This document shows positions 1 through 8,643 of a stretch of 64,000 nucleotides of DNA, piece after piece. A model generated the notes under the pieces. It worked only from the letters and a program-made list of their open reading frames with translations, made no database searches and was not told the origin of the DNA. Each line of letters starts with the position of its first letter. Position 1 is the first letter of the stretch. The DNA lies in NCBI GenBank assembly GCA_964419545.1, contig CAYQQU010000003.1, positions 62,001 through 126,000 on the forward strand, in the 5' to 3' direction. The position numbers and the translations under genes were made by a program. The stretch is from CAYQQU01 sp964419545. Lineage in GTDB: Bacteria > Bacteroidota > Bacteroidia > Chitinophagales > Saprospiraceae.

Positions 1-450
1 CGCCCATTACTGGCGGCGCCGGCCCGAAGGGCAATTGTTCAGCCAGGCGGTCTGAAGGCGCGCCTCCTCGCCGGAGCAAAGCGGAAAATGACAAAAATCA
101 ACGCCCGCCATTGACAAATGCTACCCGTTCGCCTCGCTCCTTTGAGTAATTTAGATTTAAAGGAACCCATTGCGGGTTTAGTAATTGGCATGTAAACGGC
201 ACTTTTTGATTGTACTTCGTTGCAAAAACCCTCATCTACCTCAATCGGGTTTTCGCGCTCGTCTCAGCCGGTTAAACCTCGTCTAATCAAAAAAATGCCG
301 GTTTTCAACTCAAAGACCAGATCCGCAACGGGTTCAAGGGGGAAATAACCCGCCGGAAATACCGGAACGGCTCCTGATCAAAGGTCTATCAATGCGGATT
401 AGCGCTCGTTTCGGAAAACCGGGAACCGCCCCGAAACCGCGAAGACCCTA
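1..450. other. Left-edge intergenic region
   Basis: No gene is supported here. A frame starting at base 2 stays open for 17 codons and stops at 53-55; it could be the tail of a gene outside the window, but nothing in it is recognisable. The region becomes AT-rich around 130-230, as expected for promoter DNA, and carries the tandem FNR-like boxes at 89-123. The next gene on the plus strand is hsp20, with a 164-bp repeat element inserted between it and this region. Confidence 0.5.
89..123 (+). promoter_or_regulatory. Tandem FNR/CRP-like boxes (second one half-degenerate)
   Basis: TGAC-AAAA-ATCA lies at 89-100 and TGAC-AAAT-GCTA at 112-123. The left half-site of the second box sits exactly 23 bp after that of the first, as in three other intergenic regions of this window. 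The pattern resembles the FNR box TTGAT-N4-ATCAA. It is the only such pair upstream of the hsp20/usp run, about 510 bp before hsp20, of which 164 bp is an inserted repeat. The regulator is unknown. Confidence 0.5.
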
Positions 451-614
451 AGAGCTTGTTTGGAGGTAGTCATTTTGGCTGCAAAACCCAGCTTTTGGAA
501 CCTCCCTGTGGCATTTTTCCGGCCCGTAGCGCTGCTATGAGCCGGAAAAATCCCTTCGGGAGAACCCAAAATCTGAGTTTTTCGCTTCAAAAGCACTACC
601 TCCAAACAAGCTCT
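451..614. repeat. 164-bp MITE-like element, copy 1
   Basis: Bounded by perfect 20-bp terminal inverted repeats, AGAGCTTGTTTGGAGGTAGT at 451-470 and its complement at 595-614. The centre is also palindromic (ATTTTTCCGGC facing GCCGGAAAAAT). A second copy in opposite orientation lies at 56349-56512; I count 162 of 164 bases identical. CTAA flanks both ends (448-451 and 613-616), consistent with a short target duplication that includes the terminal base. No transposase is encoded, so it is non-autonomous. It ends 20 bp before the hsp20 start codon and must form part of that leader. Confidence 0.85.
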
Positions 615-634
615 AACCACCAAACCATCGAATC

Positions 635-1078
635 ATGCTAAGACCACACATCAATCGCGCCTTTGACCGAATGGGAGAAACCTGGGCCCACAAAATCGAC
701 CCGGAACACTTTCTCGGGCGCAGCGCATTCGATTTACCCTGGAAAAAACCAAAACCCGCCGCCAACATCAAAAAAGAAGGAACCTTTTTCGAGCTGGAGC
801 TGGCGGTGCCGGGATTCAAAAAAGAGGAAATCGAAATTTCGGTGAAGAACGATCTGCTCACCATCTGCGGTAAAAAAAGCAAGTCGGATGCCGTATTCGA
901 ATCGGAGTACATCCTGGAAGAGTTCGATTTCGATTCTTTCGAGCGCTGCTTCAAACTGTCGCCGACCATTTCGCACGAAAAAATAACGGCCAAGCTGGAA
1001 AACGGCGTCCTGCGGCTAACCTTCACCGACGTGCCGAAAGAACAGGAACGGGCTTATCAGAAGGTAAAGGTCTCCTGA
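635..1078 (+). CDS. Small heat shock protein, Hsp20/alpha-crystallin family
   Basis: A 147-residue ATP-independent holdase that binds unfolding proteins in the cytoplasm and passes them to ATP-driven chaperones. The alpha-crystallin domain spans about residues 42-140, with the conserved LAVPGFKKEEI block at 56-66 and the signature LENGVLRL near 119-126. The C-terminal tail has a V-K-V motif (144-146) of the I/V-x-I/V type used for oligomer assembly. Length is normal for the family. It is first in a plus-strand run with two universal stress proteins, a CHAD protein and a DnaJ protein, with only 19 bp to the next gene, so an operon is likely. The 164-bp repeat ends 20 bp upstream of the ATG. 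Confidence 0.93.
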   Translation: MLRPHINRAFDRMGETWAHKIDPEHFLGRSAFDLPWKKPKPAANIKKEGTFFELELAVPGFKKEEIEISVKNDLLTICGKKSKSDAVFESEYILEEFDFDSFERCFKLSPTISHEKITAKLENGVLRLTFTDVPKEQERAYQKVKVS

Positions 1079-1097
1079 GCCGTCAACCGCAAGCACC

Positions 1098-1928
1098 ATG
1101 GGAGCGATTTTAGTGCCGACGGATTTTTCTGACTGCGCCCGGCACGCCGTGCGGGTGGCGATGCACCTCGCCGAAGCCGGGGGCAGGGAGCTGACTTTCC
1201 TCCATGCGCTGCCGCTGCCGATCGAGGAAGCCGCCTTGCCGTCTGATTGGGAAAGCCGCTATCCGGAGCTGCGGCCCCGGGTCGCCGAAGCCGCGGAGGC
1301 GCTGGACGAGATGGTGCACCTGGCGGAGAAGCGTGGCCTGAAAGCCTCCCGGCAAATCGCGCCTGTAGACCACCTGCGCAACCTGACGGAGGCCATCGGC
1401 GCTGCGTCGGCCGACCTGGTGGTGATGGGGTCGCACGGTCGCTCCGGCTTGCGGCAGTTTATCATGGGCTCGAATGCCGAACGCACGATGCGCGCACTGC
1501 GGACCCCCATCATGGTGGTGCGGGAAAGTTCGCCCGCCCCCCGCTTCAACCGCATCGTTTTTGCTTCCGGAATGGAAGCCGATACGCACCCGGCTTTTGA
1601 CGTGTTGATCCGCTTTGCCGAAATGTCGGGAGCGGAAGACCTGCATTTCGTGGAAGTGACCACCCCGTACAACTTTCGCCCCACCGGGGAAGTGGAGGCT
1701 GCAATGCGGGCGTTTATCGAGCCGTACGATTTTCCGGCTCTGGCGATCCACAATTACGTGCATTACACCATCGAAGCAGGCATTCTCGATTTTGCCCGTT
1801 CCATCGATGCCGACCTGATCGCGATCGCCAATCACGGACGCGCGCAGTTGACCAACCTCTTTATCGAGAGTATCCCCGAAAACCTGGTGCGCTTCGGCCA
1901 CCTGCCTGTACTCAGCATTCGGGTGTAG
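1098..1928 (+). CDS. Universal stress protein, tandem UspA domains
   Basis: 276 residues containing two UspA folds. The N-terminal half begins AILVPTDFS and ends with an intact ATP-binding motif G-x2-G-x9-G-S (GSHGRSG ... MGS, residues about 114-128). The C-terminal half has the related block ANHGRAQ ... IES, where the first glycine and the final G-S are lost, so only the first half should bind ATP. Proteins of this family are induced by starvation, hypoxia or respiratory stress and act as nucleotide-sensing regulators; the partner here is unknown. It lies 19 bp after hsp20 and 32 bp before a second usp gene. Confidence 0.92.
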   Translation: MGAILVPTDFSDCARHAVRVAMHLAEAGGRELTFLHALPLPIEEAALPSDWESRYPELRPRVAEAAEALDEMVHLAEKRGLKASRQIAPVDHLRNLTEAIGAASADLVVMGSHGRSGLRQFIMGSNAERTMRALRTPIMVVRESSPAPRFNRIVFASGMEADTHPAFDVLIRFAEMSGAEDLHFVEVTTPYNFRPTGEVEAAMRAFIEPYDFPALAIHNYVHYTIEAGILDFARSIDADLIAIANHGRAQLTNLFIESIPENLVRFGHLPVLSIRV

Positions 1929-1960
1929 GCTTTTTGCAACCAAGAAAAACTACCGGAACC

Positions 1961-2896
1961 ATGAAATCGGAAAGTGACATTCTAAGCAATACCCATACCG
2001 CGATCGCTACCCAGGCCCCGCAATTCAAGCGCGTGATGGTCGCGCTGGACCTCTCGGCCATGGACGAGCAACTGATCCGGTTTACGGCCGCCCTCAGCCG
2101 GGTGCTGGGGATCGAGCGGGTTTACTTCGTACACATCATGAAGAACTTCGACCTGCCCGGCAATCTCGATATCGAGTTTCAGAAGCTCTTCGCGCCCGAA
2201 TACCCGGTAGACGAGAAAGTGCGCGACAAACTGGCCCTGGAAGTCCAGGAAGTTTTCGGCGAAGCACCCGGCGTCGACATGAGCGTGGAGGTGATCGAAG
2301 GCAACCCCTACGAAAAACTGATCCACTGGACGAAGGTCAAAGAGATCGACCTGCTCGTGGTCGGGCATAAGCAAAACAGCAACGGCAGCGGGATCACCGC
2401 GCGGCGCGTAGCCCGAAAAGCCGAATGCCACGTGCTTTTCGCGCCGGAACAAGCTCCCCGGGAGATACGCCGGATCATCGCGCCCATCGACTTCTCGGAG
2501 AACGCCGTGCGCGCCCTGCAGGCTTCTCTCGCCCTGCGCCGGCAGGCGGCCGAGTTGCAGGCGCTTTACGTGATCGATATGCCGCCCGGTGATTACTACA
2601 TGCAACCTCACCAGGACGCGGGTTTTCGCAAAATGCTGGCCGAATCGGCGCAGGCCGCTTACCGCAAGTTCCTGGAGCAATACGAACTGCCGGAAGATCC
2701 CATCCAACCGGTCTTCCTGGAAAATAACTTCGTAAACGTCGCCGCCCATATCGATGAATACGCCCGGGAAAACGCAGCCGATCTGATCGTGCTCGGCGCC
2801 CAGGGCCATACGGCGCTGGAAAATTTCCTGTACGGCAGCATCACCGAAAGCCTGGTGGAACGTTGCCGCGAAATTCCGATATTGATAATTCGTTGA
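1961..2896 (+). CDS. Universal stress protein, tandem UspA domains
   Basis: 311 residues from ATG 1961; a TTG nine codons upstream is possible but lies almost directly after the preceding gene. Two UspA domains are present. Here the first half has lost the ATP motif (GHKQNSNGSG lacks the spacing) while the second half keeps G-x2-G-x9-G-S (GAQGHTA ... YGS, near the C terminus), the reverse of its upstream neighbour. Homodimers or a heterodimer of the two could therefore each carry one working nucleotide site per chain. It belongs to the same stress operon as hsp20 and the CHAD gene. Confidence 0.91.
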   Translation: MKSESDILSNTHTAIATQAPQFKRVMVALDLSAMDEQLIRFTAALSRVLGIERVYFVHIMKNFDLPGNLDIEFQKLFAPEYPVDEKVRDKLALEVQEVFGEAPGVDMSVEVIEGNPYEKLIHWTKVKEIDLLVVGHKQNSNGSGITARRVARKAECHVLFAPEQAPREIRRIIAPIDFSENAVRALQASLALRRQAAELQALYVIDMPPGDYYMQPHQDAGFRKMLAESAQAAYRKFLEQYELPEDPIQPVFLENNFVNVAAHIDEYARENAADLIVLGAQGHTALENFLYGSITESLVERCREIPILIIR

Positions 2897-2946
2897 AGCA
2901 ACTGATCTAATCGTAAAATATAACAAGCAGAAAACCCGAGGAATTT

Positions 2947-3873
2947 ATGGATGCCACTAAAGCCTTTATGAAGTACTACGCCGACCTCGACCGCCGGTTC
3001 CACTTCTTCTTCATGGAACTGCTGCGCGAACCCGGGCCGGAGACCATCCACGACCTGCGAGTCAACCTGAAAAAACAGGTCGCCTTTTTCCGGCTGCTGG
3101 AAGCGCTGGACGATTCTTTTATCGCCGAAAAAGCGATCGACGTCTTTACGGAATTCTATAAAAAGGCCGGCAAGGTGCGCGACATACAGGTGGAGCGCCA
3201 GGTGGTGGAAGCGGAAGAAGCTTTTCTGCACCTGGGACGTCATTTGTCTCTGCGACTGCGGCGGGAAGAGAAGATCCGCACCGCCGACCTGCAGAACTAC
3301 GAGCGGGAGTTCTCGCTGGAGCCCGTACGGGCCCTCACCCGGCTGGTGAAGAACCGCCTGCAATACCTGCCGGTAGACGAACTGAGCGAGCGCCTCTCCG
3401 ACTACTTCGGCTGCCTGATCGAACAAGTGAAACGCACCGCCGAATTGGGAGAACGCCGGGAAAAAGAACTGCACAACCTGAGAAAACGGCTGAAGGAGTT
3501 GTTTTACAATCTGCAATTGCTCGATCAGCTGATCCCGGCCCTGCGCCTGGAGCAAACCGATGAGTTCGCACTCCTGGAAGAGTGTCAGTCGATGCTCGGC
3601 GACTGGCACGATTATGATTTTGCCGTCAATCGCCTGGCGGGAGAGGCCCGGCCCGAACTGATGGCGCGTATGCGGGAAGACTGCGCAGCCCTGCACCGGC
3701 GCATCCGCGAACACCTGCCCGCGCTGCTCCGCGCCCTGCCGGTGCTCGATCGCAAACTGCAGGGCGCGCTGCGCACTACCCGCTTTGAACAACCCCAAAT
3801 ACGGCCGCAGCAAATGGCCGGCGGCAGCTACGCCGCTTTCAAACAAATGAATGTCGATGAGCGTTATTTGTAA
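2947..3873 (+). CDS. CHAD domain protein (polyphosphate-binding family)
   Basis: 308 residues, almost entirely a CHAD domain (conserved histidine alpha-helical domain). The expected repeated blocks are present: IHDLRVNLKK near residues 35-44, KVRDIQVER near 77-85, LHNLRKRLKE in the second half and LGDWHDYDFAVNRL further on, rich in Arg, Lys and His along helices. CHAD proteins of other bacteria bind inorganic polyphosphate through this basic surface and can localise to polyphosphate granules; some are fused to CYTH triphosphatase domains, which is absent here. Its place between stress proteins and a DnaJ protein fits a link to polyphosphate stored under stress. Confidence 0.85.
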   Translation: MDATKAFMKYYADLDRRFHFFFMELLREPGPETIHDLRVNLKKQVAFFRLLEALDDSFIAEKAIDVFTEFYKKAGKVRDIQVERQVVEAEEAFLHLGRHLSLRLRREEKIRTADLQNYEREFSLEPVRALTRLVKNRLQYLPVDELSERLSDYFGCLIEQVKRTAELGERREKELHNLRKRLKELFYNLQLLDQLIPALRLEQTDEFALLEECQSMLGDWHDYDFAVNRLAGEARPELMARMREDCAALHRRIREHLPALLRALPVLDRKLQGALRTTRFEQPQIRPQQMAGGSYAAFKQMNVDERYL

Positions 3874-3909
3874 GTGGATTGTTAAATAAAATTTACCCGA
3901 AAGCGCTCG

Positions 3910-4800
3910 ATGGAATATATTGATTATTATCAGGTTCTGGGAGTTCCGCGGGAGGCCTCGGCGGAGGAGATACGCAAAGCGTACCGCCGGCTGGCCCGCA
4001 AGTACCATCCCGACGTCAATCCGGGCAACGCGGATGCCGAACGGCGTTTCAAACAAGTCAACGAAGCGCACACCGTCCTCAGCGATCCGGAAAAACGCAA
4101 AAAATACGACCAGTACGGCAAAAACTGGGAGCATGCCGAAGCTTTTGAGCAAGCCCGGCAGCAGCAGCAGCAGCGCTCCAGCGGCCACCGGGCCTACCGC
4201 TTCGGGGAGGGCGACGGCTTTTCCGACTTCTTCAGAATGATGTTCGAAGAAGGCGACCTCTTCGACTGGTCGCGAACCCGCTTTCGCCGCGGGCAGCATT
4301 ACGAAGCTGAACTCCGCCTCTCCCTGCGCGATATTCGCCAGACCCACCGGCGGGTGCTCGATGTCGGAGGCCGCAAAATACGACTGACCATCCCCGCCGG
4401 GGTGACCGACGGGCAGACCATCCGCATCAAAGGGCAGGGCGGGCCGGCGCCGCGGGGCGGCGAAAAGGGCGACCTGTACCTGACGTTCCGCATCGCGGAA
4501 GATCCTACTTTCCGGCGCGAGGGCAGCGACCTTTACGTGGACCTCCCGGTCGACCTGTACACCGTCGTCCTGGGTGGAAAAACGGAAGCCCCGACCCTCG
4601 ACGGCCCGGTGCGCGTCAGTATCCCGCCGGAATCCCAGCACGGGCAGCTGATCCGCCTGAAGGGAAAAGGACTGCCCCGATACAAACAGCCCGACCAATA
4701 CGGCGATCTGTACCTGAAGCTACAGGTACAACTGCCCAAACACCTGTCGGATTCAGAGAAACAACTGTTTCGCGAGCTGGCCGCCAAGCGGGCCGCCTGA
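3910..4800 (+). CDS. CbpA-like DnaJ-family co-chaperone
   Basis: 296 residues. An N-terminal J domain (about 4-70) has the HPD tripeptide at 33-35 that stimulates Hsp70 ATPase. A Gln-rich linker follows (about 80-90), then a G/F-poor region and the two beta-sandwich substrate-binding domains of the DnaJ C-terminal family (about 130-290). The zinc-finger domain with CxxCxGxG repeats is missing, which marks a class II co-chaperone such as CbpA rather than DnaJ itself. It should deliver unfolded clients to DnaK. The start ATG lies 36 bp after the CHAD gene. Confidence 0.92.
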   Translation: MEYIDYYQVLGVPREASAEEIRKAYRRLARKYHPDVNPGNADAERRFKQVNEAHTVLSDPEKRKKYDQYGKNWEHAEAFEQARQQQQQRSSGHRAYRFGEGDGFSDFFRMMFEEGDLFDWSRTRFRRGQHYEAELRLSLRDIRQTHRRVLDVGGRKIRLTIPAGVTDGQTIRIKGQGGPAPRGGEKGDLYLTFRIAEDPTFRREGSDLYVDLPVDLYTVVLGGKTEAPTLDGPVRVSIPPESQHGQLIRLKGKGLPRYKQPDQYGDLYLKLQVQLPKHLSDSEKQLFRELAAKRAA

Positions 4801-4842
4801 TGGTCAACTGCGCACCTCAAAACAGCGAAAAGCCATACCCTT

Positions 4843-5346
4843 ATGATCCATCTGCTATTGATTACCGGCCTGCCCGGTACCGGAAAAACTACTTTCGCCC
4901 GCTTGTTGGCCGCCGAACTGGGGGCGCTCCACCTCAATACCGATATGCTACGGGAAGAGATGGGCGTGCGGGGGCAGTACGATCCGGCGACCAAAGAACG
5001 CGTTTACCGGGAACTGAAACGCCGGGCGGCGGAAGCACTGGCCAACGATCAACAGGTAGTGATCGACGGCACCTTCTATCGCGAAAAACTGCGCGAACCC
5101 TTCCGGAGGCTCGCCCGACGGGAAGGCGTCAGCTACCACTGGATCGAGTTGAAAGCAGATGAAGCGGTTATCCGCGATCGCGTCAATCGCAAACGGGCCG
5201 ACAGTGACGCCGACTTCTCTGTCTACCAGAAGATCCGCAACCTCTACGAACCGCTTACCGAAACCCACACCCGCCTGCGCTCGGACCGGGGCAACCTCGA
5301 AAAAATGGTGGCCTGTATTTGCGAAGAACTAAACTTGGTAACATGA
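4843..5346 (+). CDS. P-loop kinase-like ATPase (gluconate-kinase/zeta-toxin-like fold)
   Basis: 167 residues with a Walker A motif GLPGTGKTT at 9-17, a D-x-R segment (NTDMLREEM) after it, and a basic lid region DRVNRKRADSD. This matches small AAA_33-type P-loop kinases whose substrate is unknown. Its stop codon overlaps the start of the next gene in ATGA (5343-5346), so the two are translated as a unit. In many bacteria these same two domains occur as one polypeptide with the aminoglycoside-phosphotransferase-like domain first; here they are separate and in reverse order. Confidence 0.75.
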   Translation: MIHLLLITGLPGTGKTTFARLLAAELGALHLNTDMLREEMGVRGQYDPATKERVYRELKRRAAEALANDQQVVIDGTFYREKLREPFRRLARREGVSYHWIELKADEAVIRDRVNRKRADSDADFSVYQKIRNLYEPLTETHTRLRSDRGNLEKMVACICEELNLVT

Positions 5347-6371
5347 CTGAGCCACAGCTGCAATCCCTCGTTACCCAACTGAACCAAGAGCTGTCGGCCG
5401 CGGAACTCATCGAAACCCACATCTCCTGGGTTATCCTCACCGACACTTTCGTCTACAAGTTCAAAAAGCCCGTCCACTTCTCTTTCCTCGATTTTTCTAC
5501 CCTCGGAAAAAGAAAATACTACTGCGAGCGCGAACTGGAACTCAACAGCCGGCTCACCGAGGGCGTTTACCTGCAGGTGCTGCCGGTGCGCCAAACCGCA
5601 CAGGGACTGGAAATCGGGGGCGACCGCGGCGAGATCATCGATTACACCCTCCAGATGAAACGCCTGGATACTTCCCGCCAGATGCACGAACTGCTGGAGA
5701 ATGGCGTGGTGACCGAACACCACATGGAACAGATCGCCCGCCAACTGGCCGTTTTTCACCGGGAAACGGACGTGGTGGACAAACCGGTGGAGGTGGAGGC
5801 GCACATCGCTATTTTTCTGGACTTCCGCTCAGAGATCGATTTTATCGAACAACAGATGGACGCCGCTGCGGGGCGTTGCCTGCGCGAATCCTGCGACTTC
5901 GTCACCGATTTTCTGCACCGGCACAGCGACCGCCTGCGGGAACGGGGCCGGGAAGGCTTCGTCGTCGACGGCCACGGCGACCTGCACTCCAAAAATATAT
6001 TCCTCCTCGATCAGCCCGTGATCTTCGATTGTATCGAGTTCAGCGATGAACTGCGCCGCCTCGACGTGCTCAACGAAATCGCTTTTTTCTGCCTCGACCT
6101 CAACTACTACGGCCGCGAAGACCTGGAGAAGGCCTTCCTGAATTGCTATCTCAAGGAGCGGCCCTGCGTGCGGACCGACGAAGACCGCCGCCTTTTTCAA
6201 TACTTTAAACTCTACCGCGCCAACGTCCGGCTCAAAGTATCGGCCATGAGCGCCATGGGCGCCGAAAATGCCGACGAACGCAACCGGAACATCGCCGAGA
6301 TGAAGGAATATTTCCAGCTCTTCCGAAAATACTACGAGGTGCTGCAGAAAGCAGAGAAGGACCACTCCTGA
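5343..6371 (+). CDS. Aminoglycoside phosphotransferase-like kinase (COG2187 type)
   Basis: 342 residues from the ATG at 5343, chosen because it overlaps the upstream stop as ATGA; a TTG 24 bp earlier is less likely. The catalytic loop reads HGDLHSKNIFL with the usual Asp and Asn, followed by a metal-binding IFDCIEF segment, the pattern of the choline/aminoglycoside kinase superfamily. COG2187 members have no proven substrate and are usually fused to a P-loop ATPase like the gene just upstream. No antibiotic resistance role should be inferred. The next gene starts 86 bp downstream. Confidence 0.78.
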   Translation: MTEPQLQSLVTQLNQELSAAELIETHISWVILTDTFVYKFKKPVHFSFLDFSTLGKRKYYCERELELNSRLTEGVYLQVLPVRQTAQGLEIGGDRGEIIDYTLQMKRLDTSRQMHELLENGVVTEHHMEQIARQLAVFHRETDVVDKPVEVEAHIAIFLDFRSEIDFIEQQMDAAAGRCLRESCDFVTDFLHRHSDRLRERGREGFVVDGHGDLHSKNIFLLDQPVIFDCIEFSDELRRLDVLNEIAFFCLDLNYYGREDLEKAFLNCYLKERPCVRTDEDRRLFQYFKLYRANVRLKVSAMSAMGAENADERNRNIAEMKEYFQLFRKYYEVLQKAEKDHS

Positions 6372-6457
6372 ACTGTATTCTGCTATCCTTGGTCGAATTA
6401 ATGAACACGGTACCGCCGATCTCCTTTTTATTTGTACAAGTAAAAAACTTTATCACC

Positions 6458-7675
6458 ATGAGAAAAACAATCGCGTATTTATGGGCGCTGTTCCTGGCCG
6501 TGGCCGCACCTCACTTGTTATTCGGCGCCGACATCAAAGCAAACGATGAAATTATAATCGACCAGCCGGTATCCGGCAACCAATACCTGACCGGCGGAAA
6601 GATAAAAGTAATGGCGCCGATCGACGGCGATCTCATCGCGGCCGGCGGTGAATTGTGGGTGCAGGACAGCATCAGCGACGACGTCACCCTCGCCGGCGGC
6701 AATATCGTGATCAACGGCCCCATCGGCGGCGACCTGCGGCTGATGAGCGGTAATGTGAAAGTCAAAAGCGATATCTGGGGCGACCTCGTCGTCGCCGGCG
6801 GAGAGATCGACATCGAAAAAGGCGTCATCATCTACGGCGATATCATCACTGCGGGCGGAGAACTCCACTGCGGCGCTACCGTCATGGGGAGCGCCCGCAT
6901 CGCCGCTGGCGAATTCGACTTTGACGGCGTCATCCGCCAGAACGCTTTCCTTCGGGCCGGGAAACTGAACCTCGACGGAAAGATCGGCGGCGAGTCCGAA
7001 CTCATCGCCGAAAACATTACCCTCGGGGAGTCCGCCATTTTCTGGAAAAAAGTGAATTACTGGACGCCCGAAGGCGAGATCGATTTTACCGGCCACCTCG
7101 CCGACGGTGCAGTGGCCGAGTTCGACGAAAGCATGAAGAGCAAACTGGACGAAACCAGCTGGCGTTACTTCGGCCTGGGCTTCCTGGGCTACCTGGTTTT
7201 CCGCGTCCTGGCCGCTGCGCTGCTGATCCTGCTGTTGATCCTGCTCTTTAACCGGTTTTTCACTCGCGCGGCGGGTGCGCTTCAGGAAAACTGGAACCGC
7301 GGGCTCGGCTACGGCGCCCTGCTCTTCATCGGTTTGCCGGTAGCCGGCCTCATAGCAATGATCACACTGATCGGATTGCCCGTCGGCCTGCTGATGTTCA
7401 GCGTATGGGGCGTCGCCCTGATCCTGGGCCATGCTTTATCGGCTACGGTGCTGGCGTACGAATGGGAAGCTTACCGCAATACCGACCTCGGGAAAGGACA
7501 GCTCCTGCTGCTCGGCCTCGGCATATTCCTGGCGATGAAGCTGATCGGACTGATACCGTTCGTCGGGCAACTGATCAATACCGCCATCCTGCTCATCACC
7601 TTCGGACTGGTGCTGAACGCCTGGTGGAATCCGCGCGAACCAGCGCCGGAGGTAGCGGAAGATGAAGTGGTATAA
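6458..7675 (+). CDS. Bactofilin-like polymer-forming membrane protein
   Basis: 405 residues from ATG 6458, which gives a clean signal peptide (RKTIAYLWALFLAVAAPHLLFG). Residues about 25-190 form a run of short Gly/Ile/Val-rich repeats with the GGDL/AGGE pattern of a right-handed beta-helix, related to the bactofilin/polymer-forming cytoskeletal family but exported. The C-terminal half has four or more hydrophobic segments (about residues 225-390). Family members are annotated only as polymer-forming cytoskeletal proteins, so the function is unknown. It closes the first stress operon; a hairpin follows at 7689-7724. Confidence 0.75.
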   Translation: MRKTIAYLWALFLAVAAPHLLFGADIKANDEIIIDQPVSGNQYLTGGKIKVMAPIDGDLIAAGGELWVQDSISDDVTLAGGNIVINGPIGGDLRLMSGNVKVKSDIWGDLVVAGGEIDIEKGVIIYGDIITAGGELHCGATVMGSARIAAGEFDFDGVIRQNAFLRAGKLNLDGKIGGESELIAENITLGESAIFWKKVNYWTPEGEIDFTGHLADGAVAEFDESMKSKLDETSWRYFGLGFLGYLVFRVLAAALLILLLILLFNRFFTRAAGALQENWNRGLGYGALLFIGLPVAGLIAMITLIGLPVGLLMFSVWGVALILGHALSATVLAYEWEAYRNTDLGKGQLLLLGLGIFLAMKLIGLIPFVGQLINTAILLITFGLVLNAWWNPREPAPEVAEDEVV

Positions 7676-7688
7676 ATAGCGAGCGAGT

Positions 7689-7724
7689 AACGCCTGCCCC
7701 GGAGCTTAGCAGCAATGGGGCAGG
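7689..7724 (+). terminator. Hairpin after the first stress operon
   Basis: A perfect 10-bp stem, CGCCTGCCCC at 7689-7698 pairing with GGGGCAGGCG at 7715-7724, 14 bp after the stop of the membrane protein gene. There is no T-tract downstream on the plus strand, so factor-independent termination is uncertain. It is the likely end of the operon because the following gene has its own regulatory boxes. Confidence 0.45.
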
Positions 7725-7745
7725 CGCTGTTCAGCAGAAAAAAAA

Positions 7746-7764
7746 GAGCATCCCGAAGATGCTC
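7746..7764 (-). terminator. TTCG-loop hairpin with a T-tract on the minus strand
   Basis: GAGCATC at 7746-7752 pairs with GATGCTC at 7758-7764. On the minus strand it reads as a stem with a TTCGG loop followed directly by a run of T (the A-tract just before 7746), the textbook form of an intrinsic terminator. No minus-strand gene lies immediately upstream of it, so it may stop antisense transcription or serve both directions. Confidence 0.5.
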
Positions 7765-7846
7765 GCATATTCCCTAAAATCACCCGAATTGAATTAGTTT
7801 CTTGCGTTTCCACTACAAAGAAAGCAGCTATCCGCTGTTTTTTGGT

Positions 7847-7881
7847 TGACATTTATCAGGAAAAGGCTTTGATTTTTGTCA
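7847..7881 (+). promoter_or_regulatory. Tandem FNR/CRP-like boxes upstream of the coiled-coil gene
   Basis: TGAC-ATTT-ATCA at 7847-7858 and TGAT-TTTT-GTCA at 7870-7881, exactly 23 bp apart. The nearer box is centred about 63 bp before the ATG at 7939, and a TAAATTCC stretch (7905-7912) partly resembling the Bacteroidota -7 element TAnnTTTG lies between. The geometry suits an activator dimer pair on one face of the DNA. Confidence 0.65.
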
Positions 7882-7938
7882 TTGTTCCACCGTGCAGACA
7901 CTACTAAATTCCAGGTAACTACAATTAAATCGTCCGAT

Positions 7939-8553
7939 ATGAAAAACTTTGAGCAAGATATTCGCGAAGCTGCCAGGGAAAAACTCGAGCAGCTGAAAAA
8001 AGTATTCGAAGAGTTGGAGGTGCAACTCTCCCTGGGTAAAAAAGAAGCCCAGGAAACCTTTGAGCGGGAAAAGAAAAATTTCCAGGAATTCGTGGAAGGC
8101 CAGCGGGAACGGTTCAAAGCGGAGGAAGAGAAAGTGACTACGCTGCGGCAGGAATTGCTGGCGCGCCTCGAAGCGCTGCGGGCGGCCCTGCAGGTGGCGG
8201 CGCCCGAAGAGTCGGAAGCCTACAACATCTATAAAGATAAGTTGCTGCAGAACGTATACGCGCTGGAAGGAACGATGAAGGAAGCCTACGAAGTACTGCG
8301 CTTCCGGCTGCGCGAACAACTCGACCAGTTTAAAGCCAAACTCGACGCCTACCGCATTCAGCTGGCCCTGTCGGATTTCGATAAAAAAGATTCGGTAGAC
8401 GAAAAGCGCAAAGCACTGGAAGAAGCCATTACGGCAACCATTCAGCTGTTCAAAGAAGAAGAAAGAAGAGGCGACAAACTCGAAACGTTCACCGAGGAGG
8501 TCTCGGCTTCCTTCGAACACCTGCGCCGGGCTTTCGTCGAACTCTTTTCCTGA
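7939..8553 (+). CDS. Coiled-coil protein of unknown function
   Basis: 204 residues from ATG 7939; the longer upstream reading frame runs into the regulatory boxes and was rejected. Nearly the whole chain is Glu/Lys/Gln/Leu-rich with heptad spacing, so a long alpha-helical coiled coil is expected. There is no signal peptide or membrane segment. It resembles no family I can name with confidence. It has its own tandem FNR-like boxes, lies between the Hsp20 operon and a UbiB-family kinase, and is therefore probably a stress-induced cytoplasmic protein. Confidence 0.75.
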   Translation: MKNFEQDIREAAREKLEQLKKVFEELEVQLSLGKKEAQETFEREKKNFQEFVEGQRERFKAEEEKVTTLRQELLARLEALRAALQVAAPEESEAYNIYKDKLLQNVYALEGTMKEAYEVLRFRLREQLDQFKAKLDAYRIQLALSDFDKKDSVDEKRKALEEAITATIQLFKEEERRGDKLETFTEEVSASFEHLRRAFVELFS

Positions 8554-8643
8554 ACGGAAGGGCCGGAGGCGCAAAAGTAATGAAAACGCTTCGCCGCTAT
8601 CGACGCGGCGCCTCATATATTTGCTTCACAAGTCAACGTCGTG

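Noticed and set aside
2..55. 17-codon tail of a gene entering from the left edge
   Set aside because: Too short and featureless to separate from chance; only noted in the edge entry.
5343..6371. Aminoglycoside resistance gene
   Set aside because: The fold is shared with many small-molecule kinases, and the COG2187-type context with a P-loop partner has no link to resistance.
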